Source of the DNA: an uncultured Sterolibacteriaceae bacterium | GTDB lineage: Bacteria > Pseudomonadota > Gammaproteobacteria > Burkholderiales > Rhodocyclaceae | Direction: 5' to 3' | Assembly: GCA_937888595.1 (NCBI GenBank) | Contig: CALARK010000005.1 | Location: 1-25,168, forward strand | Length of the DNA: 25,168 nt | Notes under the pieces: model-generated | What the model was told of the DNA's origin: nothing | What the model saw: only the letters and a program-made list of their open reading frames with translations | Databases searched by the model: none | Position numbers and translations under genes: made by a program | Shown here: positions 1-7,523 of the stretch, piece by piece | Layout: each line of letters opens with the position of its first letter | Position numbering within the stretch: the first letter of the stretch is position 1

Positions 1-181
1 ACGGGATCGCCATGATCTCGAACTTCTCGATGCCGGTGAACAGCTTCAGCGCCACCGATTCGAGCGGCACCTCGGTGAAGCCGAACAGGAAGATGAGTAC
101 CGTCAGGCCGAGCGAGATCGACACCGGCATGCCGGTGAGCATCAGCAGGGCCAGCAGCAGGAAGATGATGAGCGCGCTCAT
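1..181 (-). CDS. dctM: TRAP transporter large permease DctM (5' part, cut by window edge)
   Basis: The first 60 codons of a gene running off the left edge. The N-terminus reads MSALIIFLLLALLMLTGMPV and continues with a second hydrophobic stretch and a segment ending KFEIMAIP, which is typical of the large membrane subunit of TRAP transporters (about 425 residues, 12 or so membrane helices). That subunit forms the substrate channel and is driven by an ion gradient. The ATG overlaps the dctQ stop codon by 4 bp (ATGA at 178-181), so translation is probably coupled. Order dctP-dctQ-dctM is the usual one for C4-dicarboxylate TRAP operons. The family is clear; the actual substrate cannot be read from this fragment. 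Confidence 0.9.
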   Translation of the reverse strand, partial: MSALIIFLLLALLMLTGMPVSISLGLTVLIFLFGFTEVPLESVALKLFTGIEKFEIMAIP

Positions 182-915
182 GACCGGTCACCTCCATCCT
201 GTTGCGACTTGCGTCGCTCGACGCCATGCGGCGGACCATCGTCGTGCTGCCGCCGGCCGTAATGCAGGTCGTGCGGGTGCAGTTCGTCATCCATGTTGTA
301 GGGGTTCGCCTCCACCGTCAGGGGGTGCTCCTCGTCGATGCCATCCACATGGCCGTGATCGTGGTGCGGCAGATCCCCGGTCTTGAGGAATTGCGCCAGC
401 ACCTGCAGGAAGCGGAAGCACATGAGTCCCGACCCCAGAGGAATCGCCGAATAGACGATCCAGGTCGGCCACTCGAGATCGGGGGTGATGGGGCCTTCGT
501 AGAGATCGCCCATTTCGAGGCCGAAGAATTTGAAGAAGCTGTAGTGGGCGCCGTTTTCCCAGACGAAATGGGCGCCCAGCGCACCGACGATGCCGGTGAA
601 AGTGGCTCCGGCCAGCAGGCCGAAGATGATGAATTTGCCGCGATTGCTGTCCGACAGCCGGTTGATCAGCACGTCGACGCCGACGTGGATGCCGGTACGC
701 ACGCCGTAGGCCGCGCCGAACTTGGCCATCCAGACGAACATGATGATGCACAACTCCTGCGCCCAGCTGACATTGATGCCGATCAGCCAGTCCTGCACGC
801 CGGGAATCGACAATCCCGAAGCGTAGCGGTGCAGCACGGAGATGAAGATGATCAGCGTGGCCGCCCCCATGAGAAAGGCGATGAACCACTCCTCGAGATG
901 GTCGAGAAATTTCAT
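178..915 (-). CDS. dctQ: TRAP transporter small permease DctQ with His/Asp-rich C-terminal tail
   Basis: A 245-residue small membrane subunit of a TRAP transporter, which pairs with DctM in the inner membrane. Four hydrophobic segments are visible (about residues 11-30, 45-70, 95-117 and 150-172), and the motif WAQELCIIMFVWMAKFGAAY around residues 51-70 matches the conserved DctQ region. After the last helix comes a charged tail of about 65 residues that is rich in His, Asp and Glu (HHDHGHVDGIDEEH, then DDELHPHDLHYGRRQHDD). This tail makes the protein longer than many DctQ proteins and could bind metal or be a disordered cytoplasmic extension; that is inference. It lies 48 bp downstream of dctP and overlaps dctM by 4 bp. 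Confidence 0.92.
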   Translation of the reverse strand: MKFLDHLEEWFIAFLMGAATLIIFISVLHRYASGLSIPGVQDWLIGINVSWAQELCIIMFVWMAKFGAAYGVRTGIHVGVDVLINRLSDSNRGKFIIFGLLAGATFTGIVGALGAHFVWENGAHYSFFKFFGLEMGDLYEGPITPDLEWPTWIVYSAIPLGSGLMCFRFLQVLAQFLKTGDLPHHDHGHVDGIDEEHPLTVEANPYNMDDELHPHDLHYGRRQHDDGPPHGVERRKSQQDGGDRS

Positions 916-933
916 GGTGCCCCCTGAAAGGCT

Positions 934-955
934 GCGGGGGCCTGACGGCCCCCGC
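934..955 (-). promoter_or_regulatory. Intercistronic hairpin between dctP and dctQ
   Basis: A perfect 9-bp stem (GCGGGGGCC pairing with GGCCCCCGC) around a 4-base loop fills most of the 48-bp gap between the dctP stop and the dctQ start. No U-run follows it in the direction of transcription, so it is not a classical terminator. Such hairpins downstream of binding-protein genes commonly protect the upstream message from 3' decay or attenuate read-through, giving more binding protein than permease. That role is inferred; the stem is seen directly. Confidence 0.7.
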
Positions 956-963
956 TCATTGCA

Positions 964-1977
964 TCAGAGCTTGGACGGGTCGAAGCCGGTTTCCTTGTAC
1001 ACGGACTGGATCAGGTCCTTGCCGATGCGATCGGCCATCTGGTCATGCACCTTGACCAGTGCCTTCTTCCAGGCCTTCTTCTGGTCGGCGGTCAGCTCGA
1101 TGATCTCGCTCTTGCCGGACTTCTTCACCTCGGCCATGGCCATTTCGTTTTCCGTCTTGGCGATGTCGTTGGCGTACTTGGTGGCATCGGCCATCGCCGC
1201 ATCGAGCGTCGTGCGCACGTCGGCCGGCAGGCCGTCCCAGAACTTCTTGTTCACCAGTACCGCATAGCCGAGATAGCCGTGATTGGACATCGTCACGTAC
1301 TTCTGCACCTCGTGCATCTTCTGGGTGTAGAGGTTGGACGGCGGGTTCTCGGTACCATCGACCACGCCGGTCTGCAGCGCCTGATAGACCTCGGAGAAGG
1401 CCATCTTCTGCGGCAGGGCACCCAGCGCACGCATCTGCGCGTCGAGCACGTTGGACGACTGGATGCGCATCTTCAGGCCCTTGAAGTCTTCCGGCATCTT
1501 CAGCGGCTTGTTGGCGCTCATGACCTTGAGGCCGTTGTCCCAGTAGGCGAGGCCAAGCAGGCCCTTGCTGCCGAGCAGGTTCAGCAGGTTCTTGCCGACC
1601 GGGCCGGTGGTGATCTTGTGCAGGTCCTCGTAGCCATCGAAGATGTAGGGCAGGTCGAACAGTTCGAACTGCTTGAGGCCGAGCGGGCCGAATTTGGCGA
1701 GCGAGGGGGCCAGCATCTGCACCGCGCCGAGCTGCAGCGCCTCCATTTCCTCCTTGTCCTTGTAGAGGGTGCTGTTCGGGTAGACCTCGACCTTGACCTT
1801 GCCGGCGGTGCGCTCTTCGGCGAGACGCTTGAATTCGAGGGCGCCCTTGCCCTTCGGGGTGTTGTCCGCGACCACGTGGCTGAACTTGATGACGATGGGC
1901 TGCTGGGCCATGGCGGAAACGCCGGCCAGCGAGAAGGTGGCGGCCGCCAGGCCGATGACGAGCGTGCGCAGTTTCAT
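964..1977 (-). CDS. dctP: TRAP transporter periplasmic substrate-binding protein DctP
   Basis: A 337-residue extracytoplasmic solute receptor of the DctP family. It captures the substrate, probably a C4-dicarboxylate or related organic acid, in the periplasm and delivers it to DctQM. The start at 1977 is preferred over an upstream in-frame ATG because it has a good AGGAG ribosome site and opens a clear signal peptide (MKLRTLVIGLAAATFSLAG, cleavage likely after AMA near residue 24). The mature part begins PIVIKFSHVVADNTPKG, a family hallmark, and contains the expected KGLKMRIQ and GVVDGTENPPSN motifs; the Arg in the first is the usual carboxylate-binding residue of the family. First gene of the dctPQM operon, divergent from the receiver-ATPase gene. 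Confidence 0.95.
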   Translation of the reverse strand: MKLRTLVIGLAAATFSLAGVSAMAQQPIVIKFSHVVADNTPKGKGALEFKRLAEERTAGKVKVEVYPNSTLYKDKEEMEALQLGAVQMLAPSLAKFGPLGLKQFELFDLPYIFDGYEDLHKITTGPVGKNLLNLLGSKGLLGLAYWDNGLKVMSANKPLKMPEDFKGLKMRIQSSNVLDAQMRALGALPQKMAFSEVYQALQTGVVDGTENPPSNLYTQKMHEVQKYVTMSNHGYLGYAVLVNKKFWDGLPADVRTTLDAAMADATKYANDIAKTENEMAMAEVKKSGKSEIIELTADQKKAWKKALVKVHDQMADRIGKDLIQSVYKETGFDPSKL

Positions 1978-2014
1978 ATCGACTCCTCTTGTTGGAATGT
2001 TGTCACCAGCCTGA

Positions 2015-2033
2015 CCCGGTGCGCGGCACCGGG
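2015..2033 (-). promoter_or_regulatory. Hairpin in the dctP leader
   Basis: An 8-bp perfect inverted repeat (CCCGGTGC and GCACCGGG) with a 3-base loop lies about 38 bp upstream of the dctP start. A GATAAT hexamer on the minus strand at 2068-2073 could be the -10 element of the dctP promoter, which would place this hairpin in the transcribed leader. No good -35 box is visible. It could be an operator or an mRNA-stability element. Confidence 0.4.
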
Positions 2034-2117
2034 AGCAACGGCGCTCGCGCCGTCTGGTGTGAGCGGGATTATCCTTGTCGCGCGTCGCCGCACCATTGTG
2101 GATTTCCGCAGGCGGGC

Positions 2118-2141
2118 GCCGTCCCGCCGATACCGACTTTT
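2118..2141 (+). repeat. Dispersed GCCGTCCCGCC/ACTTTT repeat, copy A (intergenic)
   Basis: A copy of the 24-base repeat found elsewhere in this window. It matches 21 of 24 positions; the three differences are in the middle, where GGCGCC is replaced by GATACC. It lies in the divergent gap between dctP and the receiver-ATPase gene, 26 bp upstream of the latter, in the orientation of the latter. Its right end sits where a -35 region would be expected for the TAGAAT element at 2155. Confidence 0.75.
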
Positions 2142-2151
2142 GCGCCACGGG

Positions 2152-2160
2152 TATTAGAAT
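2152..2160 (+). promoter_or_regulatory. Possible -10 element just upstream of the receiver-ATPase gene
   Basis: The sequence TATTAGAAT contains TAGAAT (5 of 6 to the TATAAT consensus) at 2155-2160. No ribosome binding site precedes the ATG at 2168. The two together suggest a transcript beginning at or very near the start codon, that is a leaderless or nearly leaderless mRNA. No convincing -35 box is present, so this is tentative. Confidence 0.35.
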
Positions 2161-2167
2161 GCCGGCC

Positions 2168-3091
2168 ATGACCGATACCCCACACCGCCCGGTGCTGGTC
2201 GTCGCCGACGACGAACCGCTGGCGCTCGAACTCCTCGTCGACCTGCTCGAATCCGAAGGCTATGCCGTGCTGCCCGCCCGCGACGGCGAGGAAGCCTGGT
2301 CGTTGCTCACCGATCCCGCCCATGCCGTCGACCTGCTGATCACGGACCGGCAGATGCCCCGCCTCGACGGCATGGCATTGCTCTCCCGTATTCGCCAGTC
2401 GGCCCAGCTCAAGGGGCTGCGGACGATGTTCGTCACCGGACTCGACAACGAGGCCGATATCGCCGAGGGCATTGCCGCCGGCGTGTACTACTACCTGACC
2501 AAACCCTACAAGCCCAAGGTGCTGCGCGCGGTCGTCGCAGCCGCGCTGGCGGACATCGCCAGCCACCGACTGCAGGAAGAGGAACTCGCGAACAGTGCCC
2601 GGGCCATGAGCGGCCTCCAGTCGGCACGCTTCGTGTTCAGCTCGCCTGTCGAGGCGCGCCATCTCGCCCACCTGCTCGCCAATGCGAGTCCCCGGCCGCA
2701 GGCAGCGGCGCTCGGACTCACCGAACTGATGCTCAATGCGGTCGAGCACGGCAACCTCGGCATCGGCTACAAGGAGAAAGGGCAGCTGATGCTCGAAGGC
2801 ATGCTCGATCAGGAAATCGAACGGCGCCTCGCACTGCCTGACTACGGCAGCCGGCAGGCCCGCGTCGATTTCGAGCGGACGCCGGATGGCGTCACCTATC
2901 TCGTCCGCGATGAAGGCAAGGGCTTCGATCCGACGCGCTTCCTGACGCTCGAGCCCGAGCGGGCCACCGACTGGCATGGACGCGGCATCGCGCTCGCGCG
3001 CATGACCAGTTTCGACCATGTCGAATACCGGGGTTGCGGCAACGAAGTCCTGGCGCGCATCGACAGTACCGCCGGCACCGACACGCACTAA
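2168..3091 (+). CDS. Response regulator with C-terminal GHKL (RsbW-like) ATPase domain
   Basis: A 307-residue two-domain signalling protein. Residues about 8-125 are a complete receiver: acidic pair D14-D15, phospho-acceptor D60 in LITDRQMPRLDG, T90 and K112 in LTKPYKP. Residues about 165-305 resemble the anti-sigma/serine-kinase branch of the GHKL ATPases: N-box TELMLNAVEHGN, G1 box VRDEGKGFDP and G2 box GRGIALARM. No His phosphotransfer domain is present, so it is not a normal histidine kinase. The family suggests that phosphorylation of the receiver controls an ATP-dependent partner-binding or protein-kinase activity, perhaps partner switching. No STAS or PP2C partner lies nearby. Start 2168 is chosen over an in-frame ATG at 2159; neither has a ribosome site. 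Confidence 0.82.
   Translation: MTDTPHRPVLVVADDEPLALELLVDLLESEGYAVLPARDGEEAWSLLTDPAHAVDLLITDRQMPRLDGMALLSRIRQSAQLKGLRTMFVTGLDNEADIAEGIAAGVYYYLTKPYKPKVLRAVVAAALADIASHRLQEEELANSARAMSGLQSARFVFSSPVEARHLAHLLANASPRPQAAALGLTELMLNAVEHGNLGIGYKEKGQLMLEGMLDQEIERRLALPDYGSRQARVDFERTPDGVTYLVRDEGKGFDPTRFLTLEPERATDWHGRGIALARMTSFDHVEYRGCGNEVLARIDSTAGTDTH
3066..3082 (+). repeat. Degenerate candidate copy of the dispersed repeat (copy H)
   Basis: Seventeen bases at the extreme 3' end of the receiver-ATPase gene match 15 of 17 positions of the repeat core (GTCCCGCCGG followed by CGCCGAC in the consensus, with two changes to A). The ACTTTT end is lost. It encodes the last residues of the protein (STAGTDTH). It may be an eroded copy or chance in GC-rich DNA. 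Confidence 0.35.
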
Positions 3092-3105
3092 CCCGTACCG
3101 ACCGC

Positions 3106-4473
3106 ATGCTTTCATCGCGCCGCTGCCCGCGACTGTGGATTGCCCTGTGTTGCGTCGTGCTTGCCGGTTGCGCGACGACCCCGCTTCCGTCGGGCGGCAC
3201 GGCTGCAGATAAGGCTGGCATTCCAGGTCCTGCAACCGACGCCACCGCACGACTGTCCGACGCCACGGCCCTCCCGGTGGAAACCATGGCCGCCGCACCG
3301 CCGCCGCCCCTGCTCGACCTGACCGTGCCGCCCGACGACCTCTGGCAGCGTGTCCGCCACGGCTTCGGCATGCCCGACCTGCACGACCCGCTGGTGGCCG
3401 AACGCCAGTCCTGGTACCTCAACCGGCCCGACATGCTGCGGCGCATTTTCGAACGCAGCGGCCGCTACCTGTATCACATCGTCGAGGAACTGGAAAAGCG
3501 CGGCATGCCGACCGAACTGGCGCTGTTGCCGATGGTCGAAAGCGCCTTCAACCCGCAGGCAGTCTCGCGCGCCCGCGCGATGGGCATGTGGCAGTTCATT
3601 CCCTCGACCGGAAAGAACTACCAGCTCGACCAGAACTGGTGGGTTGACGAACGTCGCGACATCATCGCGTCCACCGACGCCGCGCTGCGCTACCTGCAGA
3701 ACATCTACGAGATGCACGGCGACTGGCACCTGGCCCTCGCCTCCTACAACTGGGGCGAGCATGCCGTCGCACGCGCGATCGCCAAGAACCGCGCCCAGGG
3801 CCTGCCGACCGACTACGCGAGCCTCGCGATGCCGGGCGAAACGCGCTACTACGTGCCCAAGTTGCAGGCGCTCAAGAACATCATCGCCCAGCCGGAGGTC
3901 TATGGCTTCTACCTGAAGCCGATCCCCAACCAGCCCTATTTCGAGACGGTGATGAAACCGGAGCGCATCGACGTCGCCGTCGCCGCGCGGCTGGCGGACA
4001 TCTCCGTCGAGGAGTTCGTCGCCCTCAATCCCGCCTACCACCGTCCGGTCATCAACGGCAACCAGGCCGGGCCGCTGGTGCTGCCGGCCGACAAGGTTGC
4101 CATCTTCCTCGCCAACCTCGAACGCTACGAAGCCGAAGACAAGCCGCTGTCGAACTGGCAGACCTATCGACTGAAAAAGGGCGAATCCCTCGCCAAGGTC
4201 GCGGCACGGCACCGCATCAGCCTCGCCCGCCTCCAGCAGATCAACGGTATCACGCCGCGCGTCCGGGTCCGGCCGGGGTTCAACCTGCTGGTGCCGCGTC
4301 CGGGCAGCATGGCCAATCCCGACATGATCGCCCGGGCCCTGCCCAAGGAGCCACCGTCACGGGTAGTCAAGAAGAAAACGACGCGCAAGAAATCGGCAGG
4401 AAAGAAATCGTCGGTCAGGAAATCGGCCGCCAGGCCGGCCACCAAGAAAAAGCCGCCGGCCAGGAAATCCTGA
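3106..4473 (+). CDS. mltD: Membrane-bound lytic murein transglycosylase D-like lipoprotein with LysM
   Basis: A 455-residue lipoprotein that cleaves peptidoglycan glycan strands by the lytic (anhydro-forming) reaction. The signal sequence ends in a lipobox LAGC with Cys22 as the lipidation site. The SLT domain spans about residues 125-270: catalytic Glu145 in LLPMVESAFNP, then GMWQFIPSTGKNY and ALASYNWGEHAV, all family motifs. A weak LysM-like segment (about 290-345) and a clear LysM (about 352-398, starting LKKGESLAKVAARH) follow. The C-terminus is a Lys/Arg-rich tail (KKKTTRKKSAGKKSS), which could bind acidic cell-wall polymers or nucleic acid. It starts 14 bp after the receiver-ATPase gene and ends 5 bp from the convergent ABC gene. 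Confidence 0.93.
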   Translation: MLSSRRCPRLWIALCCVVLAGCATTPLPSGGTAADKAGIPGPATDATARLSDATALPVETMAAAPPPPLLDLTVPPDDLWQRVRHGFGMPDLHDPLVAERQSWYLNRPDMLRRIFERSGRYLYHIVEELEKRGMPTELALLPMVESAFNPQAVSRARAMGMWQFIPSTGKNYQLDQNWWVDERRDIIASTDAALRYLQNIYEMHGDWHLALASYNWGEHAVARAIAKNRAQGLPTDYASLAMPGETRYYVPKLQALKNIIAQPEVYGFYLKPIPNQPYFETVMKPERIDVAVAARLADISVEEFVALNPAYHRPVINGNQAGPLVLPADKVAIFLANLERYEAEDKPLSNWQTYRLKKGESLAKVAARHRISLARLQQINGITPRVRVRPGFNLLVPRPGSMANPDMIARALPKEPPSRVVKKKTTRKKSAGKKSSVRKSAARPATKKKPPARKS

Positions 4474-4478
4474 AGCCG

Positions 4479-6185
4479 TCAGGCGGGGAAATGGCAGGCG
4501 GCGAGATGGCTCGCGGAAATCGCCTGTGCCTCCGGATACGCCTCACGGCAGCGCGCTATGGCGCGCGGGCAGCGTGGATGGAAATGGCAGCCTGAAGGCG
4601 GGTTGGCCGGCGAAGGCGGGTCGCCGGGCACCAATAGTTTTTCACCAGGCTCGCCATGCAGCTTCGGGACCGCCGCCAGCAGGGCCTGCGTGTAGGGATG
4701 GCGCGGCGAGCGCAACACCTCCCCGGTCGTGCCGCGCTCGACGATGCGGCCGAGATACATCACCGCCACCTCGTGCGCCAGATAGTCCACCACCGCGATG
4801 TTGTGGGTGATGAAGAGATAGGCGAGGTCGAGGCGAGCCTGCAGGTCGGCGAGCAGGCGCAGCACCTGGGCCTGCACCGACACGTCGAGCGCGCTGGTCG
4901 GCTCGTCGCAGATCAGCAGCGCCGGATTGACCGCGAGCGCCCGCGCGATGGCGATACGCTGGCGCTGCCCGCCGGAAAACTCGTGCGGGTAGCGATGCGC
5001 CATGGCCGCATGCAACCCGACCTGTTCGAGCAGACCCGCCACATCGACAGCGCGGTTGCCTTCCGCCACGATCTCGCCGACCCGCATGCGGGGATCGAGC
5101 GAGCCGAAGGGATCCTGGAACACCATCTGCATGCGATCCGGCACGAGCCTGGCGACTGGCGCAGCGTCGAGCACGACCTCACCGCCGGTTCTTTCCAGCA
5201 GGCCGAGAATGGCCTTGCCGGCCGTGGTCTTGCCGCAGCCCGACTCCCCCACCAGTGCCAGGGTGCGGCCCGCCGCCAGGGCGAGGTCGACGCCATCGAC
5301 CGCCCTTACATGCGCGACGGTGCGCTGCAGGATGCCCCGCCGAATTGGAAAGTGAACCCGCAGATCGCGCACCTCCAGCAATGCCTGCCGTCCCGCCGGC
5401 GCCGACTTTTGTTCAGGCGGGTCCAGGTTCTCCGGCAGCGCATCGAACAAGGCCCGGGAATACGAGTGGGCCGGGGCGCGGAAGAAGTCGGCCTTTGCCG
5501 CCACCTCGACGAGACGCCCGTCGCGCATCACGCCGACACGGTCGGCCATGCGGGCGACTACGCCGAGGTCGTGCGTGATCAGCAGCAGCGCCATGCCGCG
5601 CTGCGTCTTCAATTCATGAAGCAGGTCGAGTACCTGTGCCTGGATCGTCACGTCCAGGGCCGTGGTCGGCTCATCGGCGATCAGCAGTTCGGGTTCACCG
5701 GCCAGCGCCATCGCGATCATCACGCGCTGCTTCATGCCGCCCGACATCTGGAACGGATACTCGCCGGCCCGCCGTTCGGGATCGGGAATGCCCACCGACG
5801 CGAGCAGGTCGATCACCCGCGCCTGCACCTCCCCGCCCGCATGCAGGCGCAGCGCCTCCTCGATCTGCGCGCCGACCGTCAGCACCGGGTTGAGGCTGGT
5901 CGCCGGCTCCTGGAAGATCATGCCGATCCGGCCACCGCGCACCGTGCGCATCTCCGCTTCGCTACGCGCGAGCAGATCGTCATCGCCGAAACGGATGTCA
6001 CCGCCGGTGATGCGGGCCGCGTTCGGGAGCAGCCGCATCAGCGCCAGGGCGGTCATCGACTTGCCGCAGCCCGATTCGCCGACCAGCGCGAAGGTTTCGC
6101 CCGCGGCGATCCCGAAGTACACGCCGTCGACAGGCTTCGTCGCGCCGATGCTCACCGTCAGGTCGCGCACGGTCAGCAGGCTCAT
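4479..6185 (-). CDS. Double-domain ABC transporter ATP-binding protein (oligopeptide type, YejF/GsiA-like)
   Basis: A 568-residue protein carrying two fused ABC ATPase domains that power import by the two permeases upstream. Domain 1 (about 1-245): Walker A GESGCGKS, signature MSGGMKQR, Walker B LLIADEPTTALD. Domain 2 (about 270-510): Walker A GESGCGKTTAGK, signature FSGGQRQRIAIARAL, Walker B LLICDEPTSALD. Each is followed by the oligopeptide-family C-terminal extension, the second ending with the Cys-containing GCHFHPRCPRA segment. The linker holds an exact copy of the window's dispersed repeat in antisense (residues about 259-267, KSAPAGRQ). It starts in a 4-bp ATGA overlap with the upstream permease. 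Substrate is not evident; peptides, opines or microcin-like compounds are all known for the family. Confidence 0.93.
   Translation of the reverse strand: MSLLTVRDLTVSIGATKPVDGVYFGIAAGETFALVGESGCGKSMTALALMRLLPNAARITGGDIRFGDDDLLARSEAEMRTVRGGRIGMIFQEPATSLNPVLTVGAQIEEALRLHAGGEVQARVIDLLASVGIPDPERRAGEYPFQMSGGMKQRVMIAMALAGEPELLIADEPTTALDVTIQAQVLDLLHELKTQRGMALLLITHDLGVVARMADRVGVMRDGRLVEVAAKADFFRAPAHSYSRALFDALPENLDPPEQKSAPAGRQALLEVRDLRVHFPIRRGILQRTVAHVRAVDGVDLALAAGRTLALVGESGCGKTTAGKAILGLLERTGGEVVLDAAPVARLVPDRMQMVFQDPFGSLDPRMRVGEIVAEGNRAVDVAGLLEQVGLHAAMAHRYPHEFSGGQRQRIAIARALAVNPALLICDEPTSALDVSVQAQVLRLLADLQARLDLAYLFITHNIAVVDYLAHEVAVMYLGRIVERGTTGEVLRSPRHPYTQALLAAVPKLHGEPGEKLLVPGDPPSPANPPSGCHFHPRCPRAIARCREAYPEAQAISASHLAACHFPA
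5387..5410 (+). repeat. Dispersed repeat, copy B (exact; in ABC ATPase linker)
   Basis: An exact 24-base copy: GCCGTCCCGCC followed by GGCGCCGACTTTT. It lies inside the ABC ATPase gene, antisense to it, at the join between the two ATPase domains, and it is read in frame as KSAPAGRQ. It matches copy C at 9663 over all 24 bases although the host genes are unrelated. Confidence 0.9.
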
Positions 6186-7516
6186 CGCGCGGCCCTTGGG
6201 TCGAAGGCGTCGCGCACGACATCGGCGAACAGGTTGGCCGCCAGCACCAGCGCGAACATGAAAATGAACGCGGCAGCGAGCGACCACCAGACCATCGGCT
6301 CGCGCGCCAGCTCCATGCGTGCGGTATTGATCATGGTGCCGAAGCTGATGGTGTTCGGATCGACGCCGATGCCGACGTAGGACAGGACGGCTTCGGCGAG
6401 TACCAGTCCGGAGAAGTCCATGACGATCGCGATCATCACGATGTGCATCACGTTGGGCAGGATGTGGCGGGCCAGGATGCGGGCGTGCGAGACGCCCAGC
6501 GAGCGTGCCGCCTGCACGTATTCGAGCTCGCGCAGCTTCAGGGTCTCGCCGCGCAACAGCCGGCACAGGCCGGTCCAGCTCGTGATGCCGAGGATCGCGC
6601 ACAGGGCCAACAACCGCGCATCCGCACGCTCGGCGGCGGTGGCGAACCACTCGGGGTGGGTATCGATCGCCACCTGCATCATCAATACCGCGGCAGCGAT
6701 CAGCAGCACGCCGGGGATCGAATTGAGCGTGGTGTAGAGATACTGGATGACGTCGTCGATCCAGCCGCCTGCATAACCGGCGAGCAGGCCGAGCGCGACA
6801 GCGGCCGGCAGCATGATCAGCGTGGTCAGCGTACCGATCAGCAGGCCAGTACGAATGCTCTTGAGCGTGAGATAGAGCACATCCTGCCCGACCTTGTCGG
6901 TGCCCAGCACGTGGTAGCCCTGCGCCAGGGTCGCCACGATGCCGACGGAGAGACACAGCAGCAAAAGCGTTGCGAAGGCGGCATGCCACGCCAGGCCCGG
7001 AATCGCTCTCCGCAATGGGGCGGCGACGAGCCACAGCGCCAGCCAGGCAAGCACCCCGATCCCCATGCCCTGGATCATCCTCGCTGTCAGGTCGGTCAGT
7101 CGCCCCGCCGGATCGGGCCCCAGATGGGCGCCCCCATGGACGAGACGCGGGAAGTCGCGCCCGGCTTCGCCGTCCAGCGATTCCTTGGCGAAGGAATGGG
7201 TCGCCAGCGGTGCCGAATAGGTCCGCTCGGTGCGCGTCCGCAGCCCGGCCAGCAAGGCATCGAGCGCGGAACGGACTTCGACCGCGTAGTTCTCCCCCTC
7301 GCCCGGCAGACGTTCGCGGTAGTGCAGCGAATCGAGCACGGCGACACCGAGGAAGGCCAGCAGCAAGACTGCCGCCGCCATGCCGGTACGGCTTTCGCCG
7401 ACCTTGCGCCAGGACTGTCGCAACTGCGGGATGCGGCTCGCCCACAGCGCTCCCCCGACCGCCGCGGCGATCAGCAGGAAGAACAGTGCATCGGACCAGA
7501 GCAGCACAGGTTTCAT
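6182..7516 (-). CDS. ABC transporter permease, oligopeptide type (OppC/YejE-like), with N-terminal extension
   Basis: A 444-residue inner-membrane permease. The C-terminal half carries the binding-protein-dependent transport domain: HVLGTDKVGQDVLY, then the EAA loop LEYVQAARSLGVSHARILARHILPN cut here as AARSLGVSHARILARH, and the ending VVRDAFDPRAAR, which matches the OppC/YejE branch. It is about 100 residues longer than E. coli YejE; the N-terminal half adds a membrane segment (about 8-27), another (about 45-63), a soluble loop of about 90 residues and an extra hydrophobic pair. Its start lies 7 bp after the stop of the upstream permease and it overlaps the ATPase gene by 4 bp, so the three are one operon. 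Confidence 0.88.
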   Translation of the reverse strand: MKPVLLWSDALFFLLIAAAVGGALWASRIPQLRQSWRKVGESRTGMAAAVLLLAFLGVAVLDSLHYRERLPGEGENYAVEVRSALDALLAGLRTRTERTYSAPLATHSFAKESLDGEAGRDFPRLVHGGAHLGPDPAGRLTDLTARMIQGMGIGVLAWLALWLVAAPLRRAIPGLAWHAAFATLLLLCLSVGIVATLAQGYHVLGTDKVGQDVLYLTLKSIRTGLLIGTLTTLIMLPAAVALGLLAGYAGGWIDDVIQYLYTTLNSIPGVLLIAAAVLMMQVAIDTHPEWFATAAERADARLLALCAILGITSWTGLCRLLRGETLKLRELEYVQAARSLGVSHARILARHILPNVMHIVMIAIVMDFSGLVLAEAVLSYVGIGVDPNTISFGTMINTARMELAREPMVWWSLAAAFIFMFALVLAANLFADVVRDAFDPRAAR

Positions 7517-7523
7517 GAGGGTT

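Noticed and set aside
1978..2169. An extended N-terminus for dctP
   Set aside because: The upstream 64 codons have no signal-peptide character, while the ATG at 1977 has an AGGAG site and a standard signal peptide.
4360..4473. Tandem-like AGGAAATCGGC units at the end of mltD taken as a DNA repeat
   Set aside because: They are explained by the Lys/Arg/Ser-rich coding tail; unit length and spacing are irregular.
6186..7445. A minus-strand open frame continuing upstream of the ABC ATPase start
   Set aside because: It is the out-of-frame shadow of the permease gene (Arg/Ala/Pro-rich, no motifs); the ATPase has a clear start in an ATGA overlap at 6185.
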